Shown one piece after another: positions 53,420 to 64,000 of a stretch of 64,000 bases of DNA. Positions within the stretch are counted from its first letter, which is position 1, and each line of letters starts with the position of its first letter. This DNA comes from Massospora cicadina. Taxonomy: Eukaryota; Entomophthoromycota; Entomophthoromycetes; Entomophthorales; Entomophthoraceae. The stretch spans positions 17,735-81,734 of the forward strand of contig JAKSZP010009614.1 of NCBI GenBank assembly GCA_022478985.1, given 5' to 3'. A model generated the notes under the pieces. It was given only the letters and a program-made list of their open reading frames with translations, did not search any database and was not told where the DNA came from. The position numbers and the translations under genes are program-made.

Positions 53420-54400
53420 ATCTCAACACACTGCAACTGTTGAATACACAGAACTCAAGCTTGCCCTAGACGCTGTGCTCAATTGGAAAAAAGAATTTAT
53501 GTAAGAATGTTATATTGACAAGCTGCCTCCATTTGAATGCAATGGGAACATTTATGGGTTTTTTAAACGATTTGAGTTTACAATAGAAAGAGCATCAGAT
53601 CATCGTAAAGCCAAATTACTAATGTCCATATTGGATGTTGAAAGCGCCGACCAAGTTACTTGCTATCTTCCAAGCAGTTCCGTTACCTATCAAAAAGTGA
53701 AGGATACTGTGCTGTGGTTGTTTAGAGGAACTTCAAAAAAATGGCGCTATGAAAGGCTGAGTTTATTACCATTGGGTTTCAGCCTAACGAGACCCTCACT
53801 GCATTTGCTGATCAATTATCAGCAGAAGCCCATATGTTAATTGGGGAAGGGCTTTTAATTAAATGTGACATAAGCATAGAATTGACCTCTGCTGTGAAAC
53901 CATACCGAGAGCTCTTTAATACCTTGGCTCCAAATTTAGAGGTTGACGTATCCTTGCTCAAATTTGTTCAAATTCCACACTGTCTATCCGCTAATTTCCC
54001 TCCACCCAATACAGAGTGGAAACCTAGCACCTCCACTGCTAGCCTTTTTTATCCGGAGGAATCATCCCTTCCTGTTCAGCAATTGTTCAGCATCCCCTGG
54101 CCTTATCATCAATACAAGCCTCGCTTCCAGCCCAGTTGCCAACAGCAGTTTACCTATCAGAAGGAACTGGGTTAAACTGTTAAATTCCAGCCTAACCCTT
54201 GAGGTGGCTCCTTTTACAATAATCAAGGTCGCAGGTCTTATGGGGTCAATTGCTTTTCATGTGGTTGCTATGGGCACCTGGCTAGAAGTTGTCACAAACG
54301 CCGGGTCCAGTACCTACCACAGGAGCAGTACCACCAGGGAAAAGTCAGAGTGGAGTAGAGATGGGACTCTCTAGTTCCGCTAATCTGACCTAAAACATCC
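53420..54400 (+). pseudogene. Ty3-C gag with CCHC zinc knuckle
   Basis: The gag structural protein. Helical capsid-like text is visible: ITIGFQPNETLTAFADQLSA (53765-53825) and CDISIELTSAVKPYRELFNT (53865-53925), followed by a Pro/Ser/Gln-rich linker (53990-54170). The nucleocapsid knuckle CFSCGCYGHLARSC at 54251-54292 has all four ligands with C-x2-C-x4-H-x4-C spacing. Frameshifts occur near 53760 and 54180, so the product would be truncated. Confidence 0.82.
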
Positions 54401-54419
54401 CACCAGAACCTATTCCTAT

Positions 54420-55243
54420 ACCTTCAGTGGAAGTTCCACAGTATGTTGACACCTTCTTATATCAACGACCTGTTGGAGGGGTGAATGTGCTGACACAAAC
54501 GCAATTCATGAACATGGTGGGAGCAAGCTCTCAGGAACAACCAAAGCCTTATGCTTGTCAAATGTTCGATCATCTTTCTATCAATGAGCCAGATCCATTA
54601 GCTGATGCGCTTCTTTTGGAAGAAGTAAGCGTGGCCATCCCTGTGGACGCTATTTTTAAAGAATACCTTAAAGTGAGGAAGGGTATTATGAGCTTCCTTG
54701 GAAAAAGATCAGTTAAATGTCTATGTTATAAACAATCAGAATGCATCTTATGCTGAGTGTACTTACTGTGACACTGTTGTAGTAAAAACCCGAGCTTGTG
54801 AAATAATCAATATGGGTGCCCCAATCAACATAGTGTCCACAAAGTTGGTGGCAAGGCTGGCGTTAAAGCCTGACGTGGAACATTATATGGTGTATGGGAC
54901 TGCAGGCACGGAAAACATGGTCTTTGAAGGAGCATACAGTGAACTACCTATGCGATTCAGGTCAATTGTCATTGTAGCCCCAGCCATAGTGCTACCAAAC
55001 AATAACTATGACCTTTTAATTGGAACTGCTTTTATGCGCCACTATGGGGTTGTTGTTGATATGACCGCAGAGACATTTGAAATTCTGGGGCAGCGGATCC
55101 CAATCTACTTTACCTCCAGCGGAATGTCAAAAGATCTGGTACACATGAGTCATATTGACCTTGCATATGGTGATGGCGTGGTTTCAGTTCGCTATCATCA
55201 ACTTAAGCATAAGACACGGGCCCTTCCTAATCTAATTTATTGA
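54420..55243 (+). pseudogene. Ty3-C aspartic protease and linker
   Basis: 54427-54756 is an open linker of 109 codons. The overlapping frame 54698-55243 (181 codons) is the protease: ACEIINMGAPINIVSTKLVA, with the active site N-M-G-A at 54809-54820. The catalytic Asp codon GAT/GAC has become AAT. The second part, NNYDLLIGTAFMRHYGVVVD (54996-55055), is intact. This is the longest undamaged Ty3 protease frame in the window, yet inactive by that single codon. Confidence 0.82.
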
Positions 55244-55479
55244 TATCAAGGGCTACCACTTAGAGCTGCGGGCTCTATATCTATTCCCTCTGGACACCAA
55301 GTAATCATAAACACTGAGTTAGAAGTGGAAGTGCCTGCTGGGCTTTATGGGGAGGTCATTGGGCCTTATCAGCAATCACGGTTTAAGCCCCATGTGGCCC
55401 CAGGCATTATACTTCTGATACATGGGGAGATCAAGGTCTTAGTAGCAAATCTTCAGAATAAACTAATGCAAATCCGCTG

Positions 55480-56500
55480 ACACCAAAATAGTGGCATACT
55501 TACATTTTATTTCAGTTGAAGAGGTCCTCCAGGTTCATGAGTTCAGTTCATTGGATGAATTTGGCCTGCCCATTGAAACACAGCCTGGCGTAATGGCAGT
55601 TTTACCGCGTGAAAATTTAATGGGGCTAATGGAAGACCAAAGAGATCAAGTAGAATCCTTATTTCGAAAATATGAAGAGATCTTTGCTGTTGATGATCAT
55701 GATTTAGGGTGCGCTCGGGGGTTGTCCATCAGCTGGACACTGGGATCAGCCCCCCACTAGGTCTCAGCCAAACACTGATCAAGGGCAGTGGAAGAAGTTG
55801 TCAATGCGGATATTGACCAGCTTTTAGTGCAGGGAATGCTCAAACCATCTAAGAGTCCGTGGGCTTCACCTGTCTTAATTGTTAAAAAGAAGGATGGTAC
55901 AACTGCGTAGTAATTGACTACTGGAAGCTTAATAGTAACACTAAGAAGGACTCATACCCTCTTCCGCGGATTGATGATGTGCTGGATCAGTTAGGTTGAG
56001 CTCTCTATTTCTCGGCAATGGATTTGATATCTGGTTATTGGCAAATTGAGTTGCTTCTGGCAGAATAAGAAAAGTGTGCTGTAATCACATCAAAGGGCTT
56101 TTCCAACCAACTCATATGCCACAAGGGCTATGTAATGCCCCAGCTACATTCTAATGAGCAAAGGTCACCATTCTGGGGGATCTTAAGCTGTCATGTGTTC
56201 TTTTGTACCTTGACAATATTAACGTCTTCTTTCGCACATTCACTGAGCACCTTAACCATCTAGAAGAGGTATTTCGCTGACTGGCTGGGGCCAATATCAA
56301 GATCAAGCCCAGGAAATGTCACTTCTTCAAGGATCAGTTTGAATACCTCAGTTTTGTGGTGAATGCAACTGGGCTGAGGCCCCAACCAGCCAAGGTGGAA
56401 GCTATTCAGAAGATGACTAAGCCAGCTAGTAAACAGGACATTCAGGTGTTTTTTGGGGATGGTGGGTTATTACCAACGTTTCATAACCAATTTCAGTTGC
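55480..56500 (+). pseudogene. Ty3-C reverse transcriptase
   Basis: The pre-RT linker is open at 55491-55760 (EDQRDQVESLFRKYEEIFAV). Fingers: [20 protein letters not shown] and IVKKKDGTT (55820-55905), then [11 protein letters not shown] (55904-55935) in another frame. The catalytic turn at 56206-56217 is YLDN, so one Asp is lost. The thumb block KIKPRKCHFFKDQFEYLS is near 56300-56350. Five or more frame changes occur within 800 bp, making this the most damaged domain of the element. Confidence 0.82.
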
Positions 56501-57000
56501 ATCGGAGGCCCGCTGTTTGAGCTGCTAAAGAAGGATGCCATGTTCAAATGGATGGAATGGCGCCAATGCGCCTTTGATACACTTTGAATGGCACTAATTA
56601 GTGCGCCCATGTTATGCTACCCAAATTTAAAAAGGAATTTATTGTACAAACGGATGCATCTCTTTCCGCTGTGGGGGCAGTTTTGTCCCAAAAAGATGAT
56701 GAAGGGGAGGAGCACCCAGTGGCATACTGCAGCCAAAGTCTGAATAGCCATGAATGTAATTATACTGTGACTGAGTGAGAGTTTTTATCAGTGATCTATG
56801 CAAATAAGCAATTCAGAGTCTACCAGCATGGGTAAAGTTCAAAGTCATAACAGACCACGCATCATTACGCTGGTTGCAGAATATCAAAGAACCTGAATGC
56901 CGTTTGGCTCGATGGGCTCTTAAGCTGCAGGCTTATGATTTCGAGATCCTTCATCAGCCAGGAGCAAAGCATCAGAACGCTGACTGTTTATCTTGATTGC
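56501..57000 (+). pseudogene. Ty3-C RNase H
   Basis: FIVQTDASLSAVGAVLSQK (56637-56695) has TDAS intact. HPVAYCSQSLNSHECNYTVT (56715-56775) follows. VKFKVITDHASLRWLQNIKE (56835-56895) has TDHASL. QPGAKHQNADCLS (56958-56996) is the usual tail. Stops occur at 56586 and 56778, and there is a frameshift at about 56830. Apart from those breaks the motif set is complete. Confidence 0.85.
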
Positions 57001-57204
57001 TGACTGTTGCAGTGATGGCGGACCTCAGTGATGTGATGTATGACAAGATGCTCAGTGGAAAGTATGACAAAGAACCACCCCAAGTGATTAAAGCATTAAA
57101 TGAGATTCAAAAAATACTTTCCAACGGAATGGAGAATTGTACAAGTAGATTGGTGATTCTACAGTTGATTTTCTGCGACCCTCAGCCCGGCTGGGAATTA
57201 TTAT

Positions 57205-58205
57205 GAGCGCCCACAAGGCAGTCAGACATGGCGGAGTGCACAAGACAATGGAGTTGTTGCACCCTCAGTACTATTAGGAAAAGTATGAACTTTGATGTGC
57301 TTGAAACCATTTCTTGTTGCCATCAGTGTCAAGTGGATAAGCCAAACCGCCGTAAGTCTTCTTATCAGGTAGTGAAACCCCATTTTGCTTGGCATACTGT
57401 TTCCCTGGATGTTGTTGGTCCCTTGCCAACAGGAGTTAACTGGTGTAAGTACATTCTTTTGGCTATTGACCATCTGAACCGGTGGGTCGAAGTAAGGGCA
57501 ATATGAGATCTGGGGGCAGTTACAGTGGCCAAGTTTGTGATGGAGTGCATTATTCAGCGACATGGATGACCTCAGTTTATTCTCACTGATAATGGAACCA
57601 ATTTCACCTCGCACATCCTCCCCAAACTGAATGAGCTTATGGGTATCTTTGGGGTTCTAACAACCCCATACCACCCCAAATCTAATGGAATGGTCAAACG
57701 AGTGAATGGGACTCTGGTGAATATCCTGCAAAAATTAGTAACAGATTGACCATCTGATTGGACCTCCCTTCTTTCCACTGCCATGTTTGCCTATAACATC
57801 AGTTACCATTCCACCACAGGGAAGAGTCCCTTCCAACTACTATATGGTCAACACCCAGCTCTTCCAGCATTACTTTATTCATGTGTGGAAGACACCGGCG
57901 GAGTGGAACCCCACCACTATTTGACTAACCTTGCAAACATTCTGATCAAATTGCAAACTGAAGCCTATTCCTTCAGCTTAGCCAAGAAGATCAGGAATCA
58001 GGCCGCAGATCAGGTACGTCAAAGCGGGTTAGCACAGTTCAAGGAAGGCGACATGGTTCTCTTCCATGAACAGCATGGGTTTGGATGGAAACACAAGCTG
58101 GCCAGTATATGGATTGGTCCGTTTGAAGTCATTGAGAAAACTGGGGTTGACACATATACTATCAAGGACCCCATTAATAGTCTGAATCATCAATGGAGTG
58201 CATGA
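57205..58205 (+). pseudogene. Ty3-C integrase
   Basis: Zinc side: CCHQCQVDKPNR (57315-57350). Core: HTVSLDVVGPLPTG with Asp at 57408-57410; [12 protein letters not shown] with Asp at 57588-57590; [16 protein letters not shown] with Lys at 57696-57698 where Glu is required. The last two are 36 codons apart, the D-35-E spacing. Spacing between the two Asp residues is 60 codons. The C-terminal open stretch 57783-58205 has SYHSTTGKSPFQLLYGQHPA and IWIGPFEVIEKTGVDTYTIK, the GPY-like module. No chromodomain. Stops at 57506-57508 and 57748-57750. Confidence 0.88.
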
Positions 58206-58249
58206 GAAGTTCTTCCAGGCATATAAACAATAGGAGCCTTATTGTCCAG

Positions 58250-58264
58250 TCATGGAGGGAGTAA
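58250..58264 (+). other. Probable polypurine tract of Ty3-C
   Basis: ATGGAGGGAGTAA-type text directly before the 3' LTR. Confidence 0.6.
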
Positions 58265-58762
58265 TGTCGCAATTCTGATATGACTGGATAATAAGCACTA
58301 AGTCAATATGGTGGAATGGATGTAATCCTCCGAGTTGTTATGAATATGATTAATTGAGCGCCTCAAAATGAGGCGATATTGGGTTGTTGAGAAATAGGCC
58401 AAATTGGGCAATTGTGAATTGATGAATGAATTGTTGGTGGAACCAATGAGATATGGCAAAGTGAATTACTAAGCCATGAAAGCGGTATCATCTGAATTCA
58501 TTACCATACAAGTGGGATGAAATGATTGAGGAGGTTAGGTTGTTAATAGTTTAGAGTGAGTTTAACAGCGAGAATCTGCTATATTAATATTAAATAAAAA
58601 GAGAGTTGAGGGAGCGAGTGCTCCATATTTATTTATTTATAAGTTTATTCTGTGGTGTCAAGGACAACAATCATCATATCGTTGGTCCTAATTTCTCAGT
58701 GGGTTAAACCCTGTGCATAAATTCTGTTGGCGTATCTTTAAAATACCGCCAATTTTATAACA
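58265..58762 (+). repeat. Ty3-C 3' LTR (498 bp)
   Basis: Starts TGTCGCAATTCTG, ends TTTTATAACA. Partner of 52813-53319 with scattered differences and a shorter ATTT run. Confidence 0.95.
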
Positions 58763-58767
58763 GTGAA
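58763..58767. repeat. Ty3-C target-site duplication, right copy (GTGAA)
   Basis: Same five bases as 52808-52812. Confidence 0.9.
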
Positions 58768-59610
58768 CTTATTGGCAACGGCTGCTGTTATCAATTGGGG
58801 AGCCAACAGTAGAGTTGGGCGCCAGATACCTATCTTCCCTTTAAATTTTTTATTAGATAAAAAAATCTTTTTAGTCTCATATATTTAGTTTATTATAATT
58901 AATTGTATATTTTAGTACTCTTTGGAGTAGAGTATAGTTATCAAATATCCATGAACTAAATATTACTGTCAAGATCTCCACGTTTCCTGCGTCAAGAGAA
59001 GAGGAACCTATGAACCTAGTGCTAAGTTAAGTTCTACCAGAAGGAAGGGATAGAAGTTTTATAAGAAGGCCACTGAACTATAATTGCTGGATAAGTTTAA
59101 GGAGAGGAGTTTTTGGCCGGAATTAGGAGTCAAGTCTTATAAGTAGAATTACCTTAGAACATCTGAACCTGCTTCAAGTAGGTTAAGTTCTGTTGTCATC
59201 TAGAAGTTGCCAACTCCAAAAGAAAATTTAAATGGATAAGAATTCTCTCATTATCTGGAGAGTTTATTCAGTATTTTCACCAGTGTAAGGGAGGATTGTT
59301 GTTCCTGTTTCTAAGGAGAATCCTGAGCAGGAGAAATATTTGGTCGTATACTCTCAACTGGATACTAGTCTTCATACTAGTATCAATCACTCACATATTT
59401 TAATAGACTTATAAACAAATATTAATTGCACATATAAAGAACATGTGCAAAGAAACCTCGGGAGCTGAAGTGAGCTATACTCAAGAAAGAGATGGCTTCA
59501 GAGTTTAGAGTTAATGCTTATTCCTGGAAGAAGAAGTTGAGTAGCCAAAGCTACAAAAGTCTATACGATGCTAAAACAAGGCGTTCAACGCCAATGTCAA
59601 CACCTCCATG
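58768..59610 (+). other. Unassigned segment, perhaps a copia-type leader and gag start
   Basis: AT-rich with no firm domain. TTGGGCGCCAGATACC near 58814-58829 is PBS-like. A reading from ATG at about 59232 (MDKNSLIIWRVYSVF) and later SLHTSINHS (about 59368-59394) recalls the gag of Ty1/copia elements. The evidence is thin. LINE-G starts at its right end. Confidence 0.3.
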
Positions 59611-59662
59611 ACAACAGTTTCTTCTTTCTTGTTGCAATCACTTATTGCAACTGATTTGATTC

Positions 59663-60840
59663 ATGACTGGTAAGTTCGATTATCTATACAAGGAGATTAG
59701 TGTGCACCCAATGTCTGTTAAGGGTTGGTTAAGCATGGTAAAGGGCACAGGGTTTGTTTTTGCATTGTAAAATGTTAGAAAACTCCCCAGAGGCACTTGT
59801 GGGCAAGGCAAAATTAAGAAAACAGCAGTGAATACTTCACCATAGATTTTAGCATGGAAAGCAAATTGCAACCGGTACATCAAAACTCCACACTATCAGC
59901 CCCTGTTGTCAGAGGAGCATGGGATTCTAGTTTTTCTGGATATAAATTTAAAGGCACGTTGGGAAAGGTTATGTGGTAATGTTCACAAATACTTCCCAGA
60001 CGTCATGTACGTTGCACCTCATTCTATGCCCTGGGGCTAGTTGGACCTTGTGTTTGAAACCACGCAAGCAGAAGACGCCGCTGCACAGGTGCACATGGTG
60101 GTTGATCTTCCAGATGGTCAACGAGTGGTTGAAGTGAAGCGCACGCATTGGACCAAATCTAACCAAATTTTTGTCACTTTTGTCTTTCTCCCCCCAACGG
60201 TGAGACGTGACGTCCTAGAGCACCATCACTTGTATAAAATTTAAAACTATGGGTAAATTCACTCTTTTGAAATGCAGCGCTTCACAATTATGCCATAGCT
60301 TAGCATGGGCAAAGCAATTGTAGTGATCACCCCAACCGCGGTCATTGCAAGAAGATCTAACTCAGATTCTATACACCGCTGTTTATCATTATTGATGGGC
60401 AGGACTCCCACCCATTTCACGCTACGCTGGATAGCGCACCCTATCTGCACCTATTGTCATTCTTTGGGCCATAAAGCACACACCTGCCCTTCCAGAGAGG
60501 GCATTACTCAGCTTGAAATTCTCCCAGATGTAAAGGGAAACGCTGACTCCTACTATGACCTGCCATTGACGCTGATGCCGCCTTCCTGTGGGGTGCGCAG
60601 GGATGTTATATTCAGGTTAAACATGTGTCCCCACAAGAGCAAAAGAAGTCCAAACAGGGCTATAGAGCAGTGGCGAAGGCCTTAGCTTTGGCAGCATCCG
60701 TGATCACACCTGCCCAGAACCAGGCTGACATTGAGTCATTTTAAGCTGAAGAAGCTCACAATTTTTGTTCACCAATAAAATTAGGCCCCCAACCTGCGGA
60801 ACAGCTGTTTGAGTTGGGTTCACCTACACAAGTTTAATGC
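59663..60840 (+). pseudogene. LINE-G ORF1
   Basis: It starts MTGKFDYLYKEISVH at 59663. The RRM-like block is DLVFETTQAEDAAAQVHMVV (60042-60100) and QIFVTFVFLPPTVRRDV (60166-60215), then GKAIVVITPTAV (60308-60340) as the RNP1 strand. The knuckle ICTYCHSLGHKAHTCPSREG (60440-60500) has all four ligands with family spacing. The acidic segment after it is shortened. At least three frame changes. Confidence 0.8.
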
Positions 60841-61093
60841 ACACCAATTAAAACTGAGTCTTCTAGCCCAACCCTCCCAAAGTTTTGTTGACCTCTGATG
60901 GTGCACTGCAGGAGCACCTCAAAACAAAAAGATGATCAAAGTCAAAACCCAAATACAAAAAAATCCAAAGTAAAGAAAAACGCCCTTAAGGATACCTAAC
61001 CATTAGAAACACTGCACACGCAATGCCATCAAATAGCGTTCTGAAAAAGCTGCACAGGAAGGACAGAGGGGCCCTTCCCATTGCACCTAAGAT

Positions 61094-61860
61094 GTGATGG
61101 GGGTCTCCTTCACAATAGGGATGTTGAACATTGCTGGACTCAAGGCCTCACCATCCTGGGCTAAAAAACTGATTTTAATACTAAAAATAATATTTACCTG
61201 TGAGCATCCTGGCAATTCAGGAATCCCACTGTCCACACGGTGCCAAGAATACATGGGCAACCATGCTCCTAATCTCCCCTTTTTTGGTCGCCGCACTGTG
61301 GGGTGCTTATACATGCAACCTGTAGTTTTAAATCTATATATAAACATTTGTAACTCAATGGTCATGTGCTGGTCATGTCCTTTTCATGGGATGATGAAGT
61401 GCACACTATACTTAATGTGTAAACCCTGACCTGTGCGCAGCCTCACCAGGATTTCCTCTCAGCCATAACTTCCCTCCCACTTCCACCTGATCCCTCTGTG
61501 GTGGGCGATTTAAATTGCTGGGCCAACCTGGCCACCGATTGCTGGCTTTCACGCCTATCCCCCTCAGGGGCAAATCAAACTCTGCATCCTAAAAGCCACC
61601 TTGGGGCTTTTTGATACCCTCCTCAAGCATGCGCCGTTGCTACCCAAAATGTTTTGTCCCATGTGCACAAAGGCAGCTAATATCTATGTCCCGCATTGAC
61701 TTCATTCTTGCCCCATTAAACTTTTGGCCCCAGATTTCACACTTTACAATGACGAATATTGATTTAAGACCACAGGATGGTGTCAGTATTTTTCACTTTA
61801 TCAAGCCCACTGACACAAGCGCCAAAATGGTGCAAATTTTGCCCAGCTGAAATAACGTCA
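61094..61860 (+). pseudogene. LINE-G ORF2 APE-type endonuclease
   Basis: Start MGVSFTIGMLNIAGLKASPS at 61097, matching MGTSVSIGMLSIAGARAHTS of LINE-E. A damaged ILAIQESHCP block is near 61207-61235. VVGDLNCWANLA (61500-61535) corresponds to GDFNCWAN. SMSRIDFILAPLNFWPQ (61685-61735) has the SRIDFI motif intact. The SDH motif is not legible near 61770. Several frame changes. Confidence 0.8.
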
Positions 61861-62269
61861 CTCATGTTTTCAGCATGGGTGGACACCAAAACTTTGGCAC
61901 CAGAGTTCGCCACACCGTTCTGTGCTGATCCACTTTCTACCTGGTCAGCCTATAAAGCAAATACTATCCTTCAGGAATTCCACATCTCGTCATGGCGCTC
62001 TAGGGCTGCCTTGGCATTCATTAAGTGCACGCTGAGGTAAGTGGACCAAATGGAGTCTAATGTCCCTGCTGCAGGATACAGCCCAGCTTGGGGTCATAAG
62101 TGGACAGAGGTGTCTTCTCATCTCAACGCACTGGTAAGATAACACAAACATCACATTTGCATTCAGTACAATGCAAAAAATATAACGGTGGGTGACACAT
62201 GATCCACCTACTTTTTCCAAAAATTCTTTGCACTGTGACAGTTCTTGGCCTGCTCACAGGTGAGGCGTC

Positions 62270-63578
62270 TGGACAACTCCATTGCAGAAACTCCAGTCAA
62301 TGTGGCAGCCAAAGTTCATAACTTTTACTCTGATTTATACAAGTACAAGCTAGTCAAACCTGCCACAATTTCTTAGTTTCTTGATGGTGCACATATCTGC
62401 ACCATTTCCCGCTACCCATAGTTAAAAAATTTAATTACTCTTGATAAACTCTGTACTGCCATTTGTGATGCACCACACAGGAAGTGCCCAGGTCCAGATG
62501 AGATTCCGTATGAGTTTTGCAAAAAAAATTAATTTTTCTCCTCTCTGATGCTTGCTTCAATGAACAAATGTCTTTTAGAAACGCGCATCCTTCCTGGAGG
62601 CAGGCTGACTATATAATAAAGCTGTATAAGAAGGGATAAGCTGGAATTAGCGAACTGGCGCCCCATCTCACACTACTAATACATATACTAAGTTATTTAC
62701 TAAAATTATGGCCACCCGCATAGGGGAAGTTCCCTCTGAATTAATTTCCTTTTAGAAGTTCGGTTTTATCCCTAAAAGGCTACTATGGGACAATAATTAC
62801 ACTGTGGCCAATGTCTGCCAGTCTCCAGCTACTGGGGCGTTTGTGTTCTTAGACCAACAAAAGCTTATGACAGGGTCAACTGGGATTATCTTAAGCCTGC
62901 CTTCACCAATTCCACTTCCCCCCGGTTATAAGCTAAATGATTTTGCTCATGTAATCTGCCACAATTGCAGTGTATGACCTTGGTTTCCTCACTGATGTGG
63001 TTCACCCTCAAAGGGGTCTCCTCCAAGGGGACCATTTAAGTCCACTATTATACAACTTCAGCCTCAACCCACTTTTACGTAGTGTAAATGCACGCCTTGC
63101 TGGTATCCATATGCAAGGCCAAGCACCTGTTATTCTGCTGGAATTTATTGACACCTGTGTGGTTGGGGTTTCTGACAACTGCAATGCACGCGCGCTAGAG
63201 GAAATTATCCAGGATTACTCCAGGGTCAGTAACGATGCCCTTAATGCCTTCAAAACTGAAACCATTTTCCTCAGCCAATACCAAGCCCACTGGTCACTGG
63301 CGCCCCTTAATCAGACTGCTCCAGTGGCTTGGTCTCTAGTTCGCTTGCCCTGGCCACCCCATACCGCCCCTCTTATAATCCCTTTCATATCAAGACCCAC
63401 TGCTGGTCCAGTGCACCATTTGGGAGTGTGGCTAAAGGTGGGTGGGTACACCTTGTTGGTAATGGAGCACCACATCCTAGACAATGTCACAAAGCGCATA
63501 ACCTCCCTCAGAGCCCACCAGACAACCCTCACAGGCTGGGTAGTGCTTGCCAACTCTATGCTCTTGTCAAAAGTCTAA
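62270..63578 (+). pseudogene. LINE-G ORF2 reverse transcriptase
   Basis: Pre-RT helix text VHNFYSDLYKYK (62310-62345). CDAPHRKCPGPDEIPYEFC (62467-62520) is the KCPGPDG block. A damaged WRPI block is at 62655-62700. VFLDQQKLMTGSTGI (about 62850-62885) retains part of motif A. The open stretch 62970-63578 (202 codons) has QRGLLQGDHLSPLLYNFSLN, then LLEFIDTCVVGVSDNCNARA where FADDC is expected, so the catalytic pair is gone. It ends VTKRITSLRAHQTTLTGWVV, the post-thumb helix. Confidence 0.85.
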
Positions 63579-64000
63579 TTTGTGGCCCATGCAATCACTT
63601 TTTACCCCTCTTTCTTCACCTCTTTGTATGCCTTCTGCAAGAGTGGCTTTGGTTGGGCCGCCCTCCCCCTGTGTGCCTGGATGTCATGTTTGGCCCTTGC
63701 CATAGTGGTGATATGGGACTGCTCAACTACAAGGCCCATGCCACCAGAATACTTGGCACCTGGATCGCTGCAGTCACCAGACTCACACTCTCACCAACAC
63801 TGATTGTCGCGCCCCACTTCTATTTTACCTGCGCCCTTTGCCTCTAAAATCCTAACCATTCCCATTCTCTACTAACTATATGACTTCTAATCCCTCTGCT
63901 GTGGGCCCACATGGGACGCCGCCCCATTGCAAACAAATCCTCTTCTCTATTTGGAGCTGAGTGGAAAATCAGCATCAGTGGTCACACCATCCAGAGGGGT
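63579..64000 (+). pseudogene. LINE-G ORF2 start of C-terminal region
   Basis: Text after the thumb: MFGPCHSGDMGLLNYKAHAT (63685-63745) matches the GGMGLIDFESHTN block of LINE-E and GGMGLLNFIKRAT of LINE-F. ILGTWIAAVTR follows. The zinc motif would lie beyond the window edge. Confidence 0.75.

Larger units (their letters stand above)
52813..58762 (+). mobile_element. Ty3-C: complete Ty3/gypsy retrotransposon
   Basis: Full plus-strand element of 5950 bp: LTRs 52813-53319 and 58265-58762, tRNA-type PBS at 53321, purine tract before the 3' LTR, TSD GTGAA. Gag with an intact CCHC knuckle, PR, RT, RNase H and IN follow in order. It is the closest relative of Ty3-A in the window and shares its PBS type with Ty3-L. 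Catalytic damage: PR N-M-G-A, RT YLDN, IN Glu replaced by Lys. No chromodomain. Confidence 0.95.
59611..64000 (+). mobile_element. LINE-G: L1-like LINE, 3' end outside the window
   Basis: Plus-strand member of the D/E/F family. It begins near AGTTTCTTCTTTCTTG, followed 50 nt later by ATG (59663). ORF1, endonuclease, RT and the start of the C-terminal region are present with many breaks. The RT catalytic pair is lost (FIDT). The 3' box and tail must lie beyond position 64000, so the TSD cannot be checked. Confidence 0.82.

Noticed and set aside
58768..59610. Ty1/copia element between Ty3-C and LINE-G
   Set aside because: Only a PBS-like string and a few gag-like residues. No LTR pair, protease, integrase or RT, so not called as an element.
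1..64000. A bacterial or phage region, CRISPR array, or defence operon
   Set aside because: No operon structure, ribosome-binding sites, regular spacers or prokaryotic genes. The content is eukaryotic retroelements throughout.

Overview
The window is a eukaryotic retrotransposon graveyard. I see no intact host gene, no rRNA or functional tRNA gene, no operon and no CRISPR array. Nearly every coding signal belongs to a decayed retroelement: Ty3/gypsy LTR elements, L1-like LINEs, one tRNA-derived SINE and one solo LTR. Reading frames are broken every few hundred bases. The host is probably a repeat-rich fungus, because element B is a Tf1/sushi-type self-priming chromovirus, a group best known from fungi and vertebrates. 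That is inference, and a plant or other large-genome eukaryote is not excluded. The single-letter element names used here are mine.

Layout. 1-3690: Ty3-A (+), entering from the left edge. 3692-7780: mostly unassigned, with a tRNA-derived SINE (4111-4254, 10-bp target-site duplications) and a five-unit tandem repeat of about 77 bp (4912-5298). 7780-20160: LINE-J (-), split by the complete LTR element Ty3-L (-, 9442-15630; LTRs 739 and 737 bp; 5-bp TSD AATGG). About 20180-43335: an older Ty3-I (-) that was interrupted by LINE-D (20715-27320, 15-bp TSD), LINE-E (28317-33557, 14-bp TSD) and chromovirus Ty3-B (+, 36023-42835, TSD GGATA). LINE-D itself carries a 1367-bp solo LTR (23509-24875, TSD GGTGT). 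43336-48722: LINE-F (+). 49340-50280: LINE-K RT fragment. 50580-52515: LINE-H, a 1.9-kb internally deleted LINE with both termini and an imperfect TSD. 52813-58762: Ty3-C (+; LTRs 507 and 498 bp; TSD GTGAA). 58763-59610: unassigned. 59611-64000: LINE-G (+), running off the right edge.

How the parts relate. LINE-D, -E, -F, -G and -H look like one lineage: RRM-like plus CCHC ORF1, APE-type endonuclease, RT, and a C-terminal Cys/His motif. They share a start close to GCTTTTCTTTC. The four whose 3' ends lie in the window share a 3' box GTCCCCTGGTC. LINE-H lacks most of the endonuclease and all of the RT, so it would have needed enzymes from a full-length relative; the SINE may use the same machinery. 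Ty3-L and Ty3-C share a primer-binding site for the same unidentified tRNA, while Ty3-B carries an 11-nt self-primer. The insertions give a relative order: Ty3-I and LINE-J are oldest, the D/E/F LINEs and Ty3-B followed, and the solo LTR in LINE-D came later than its LINE.
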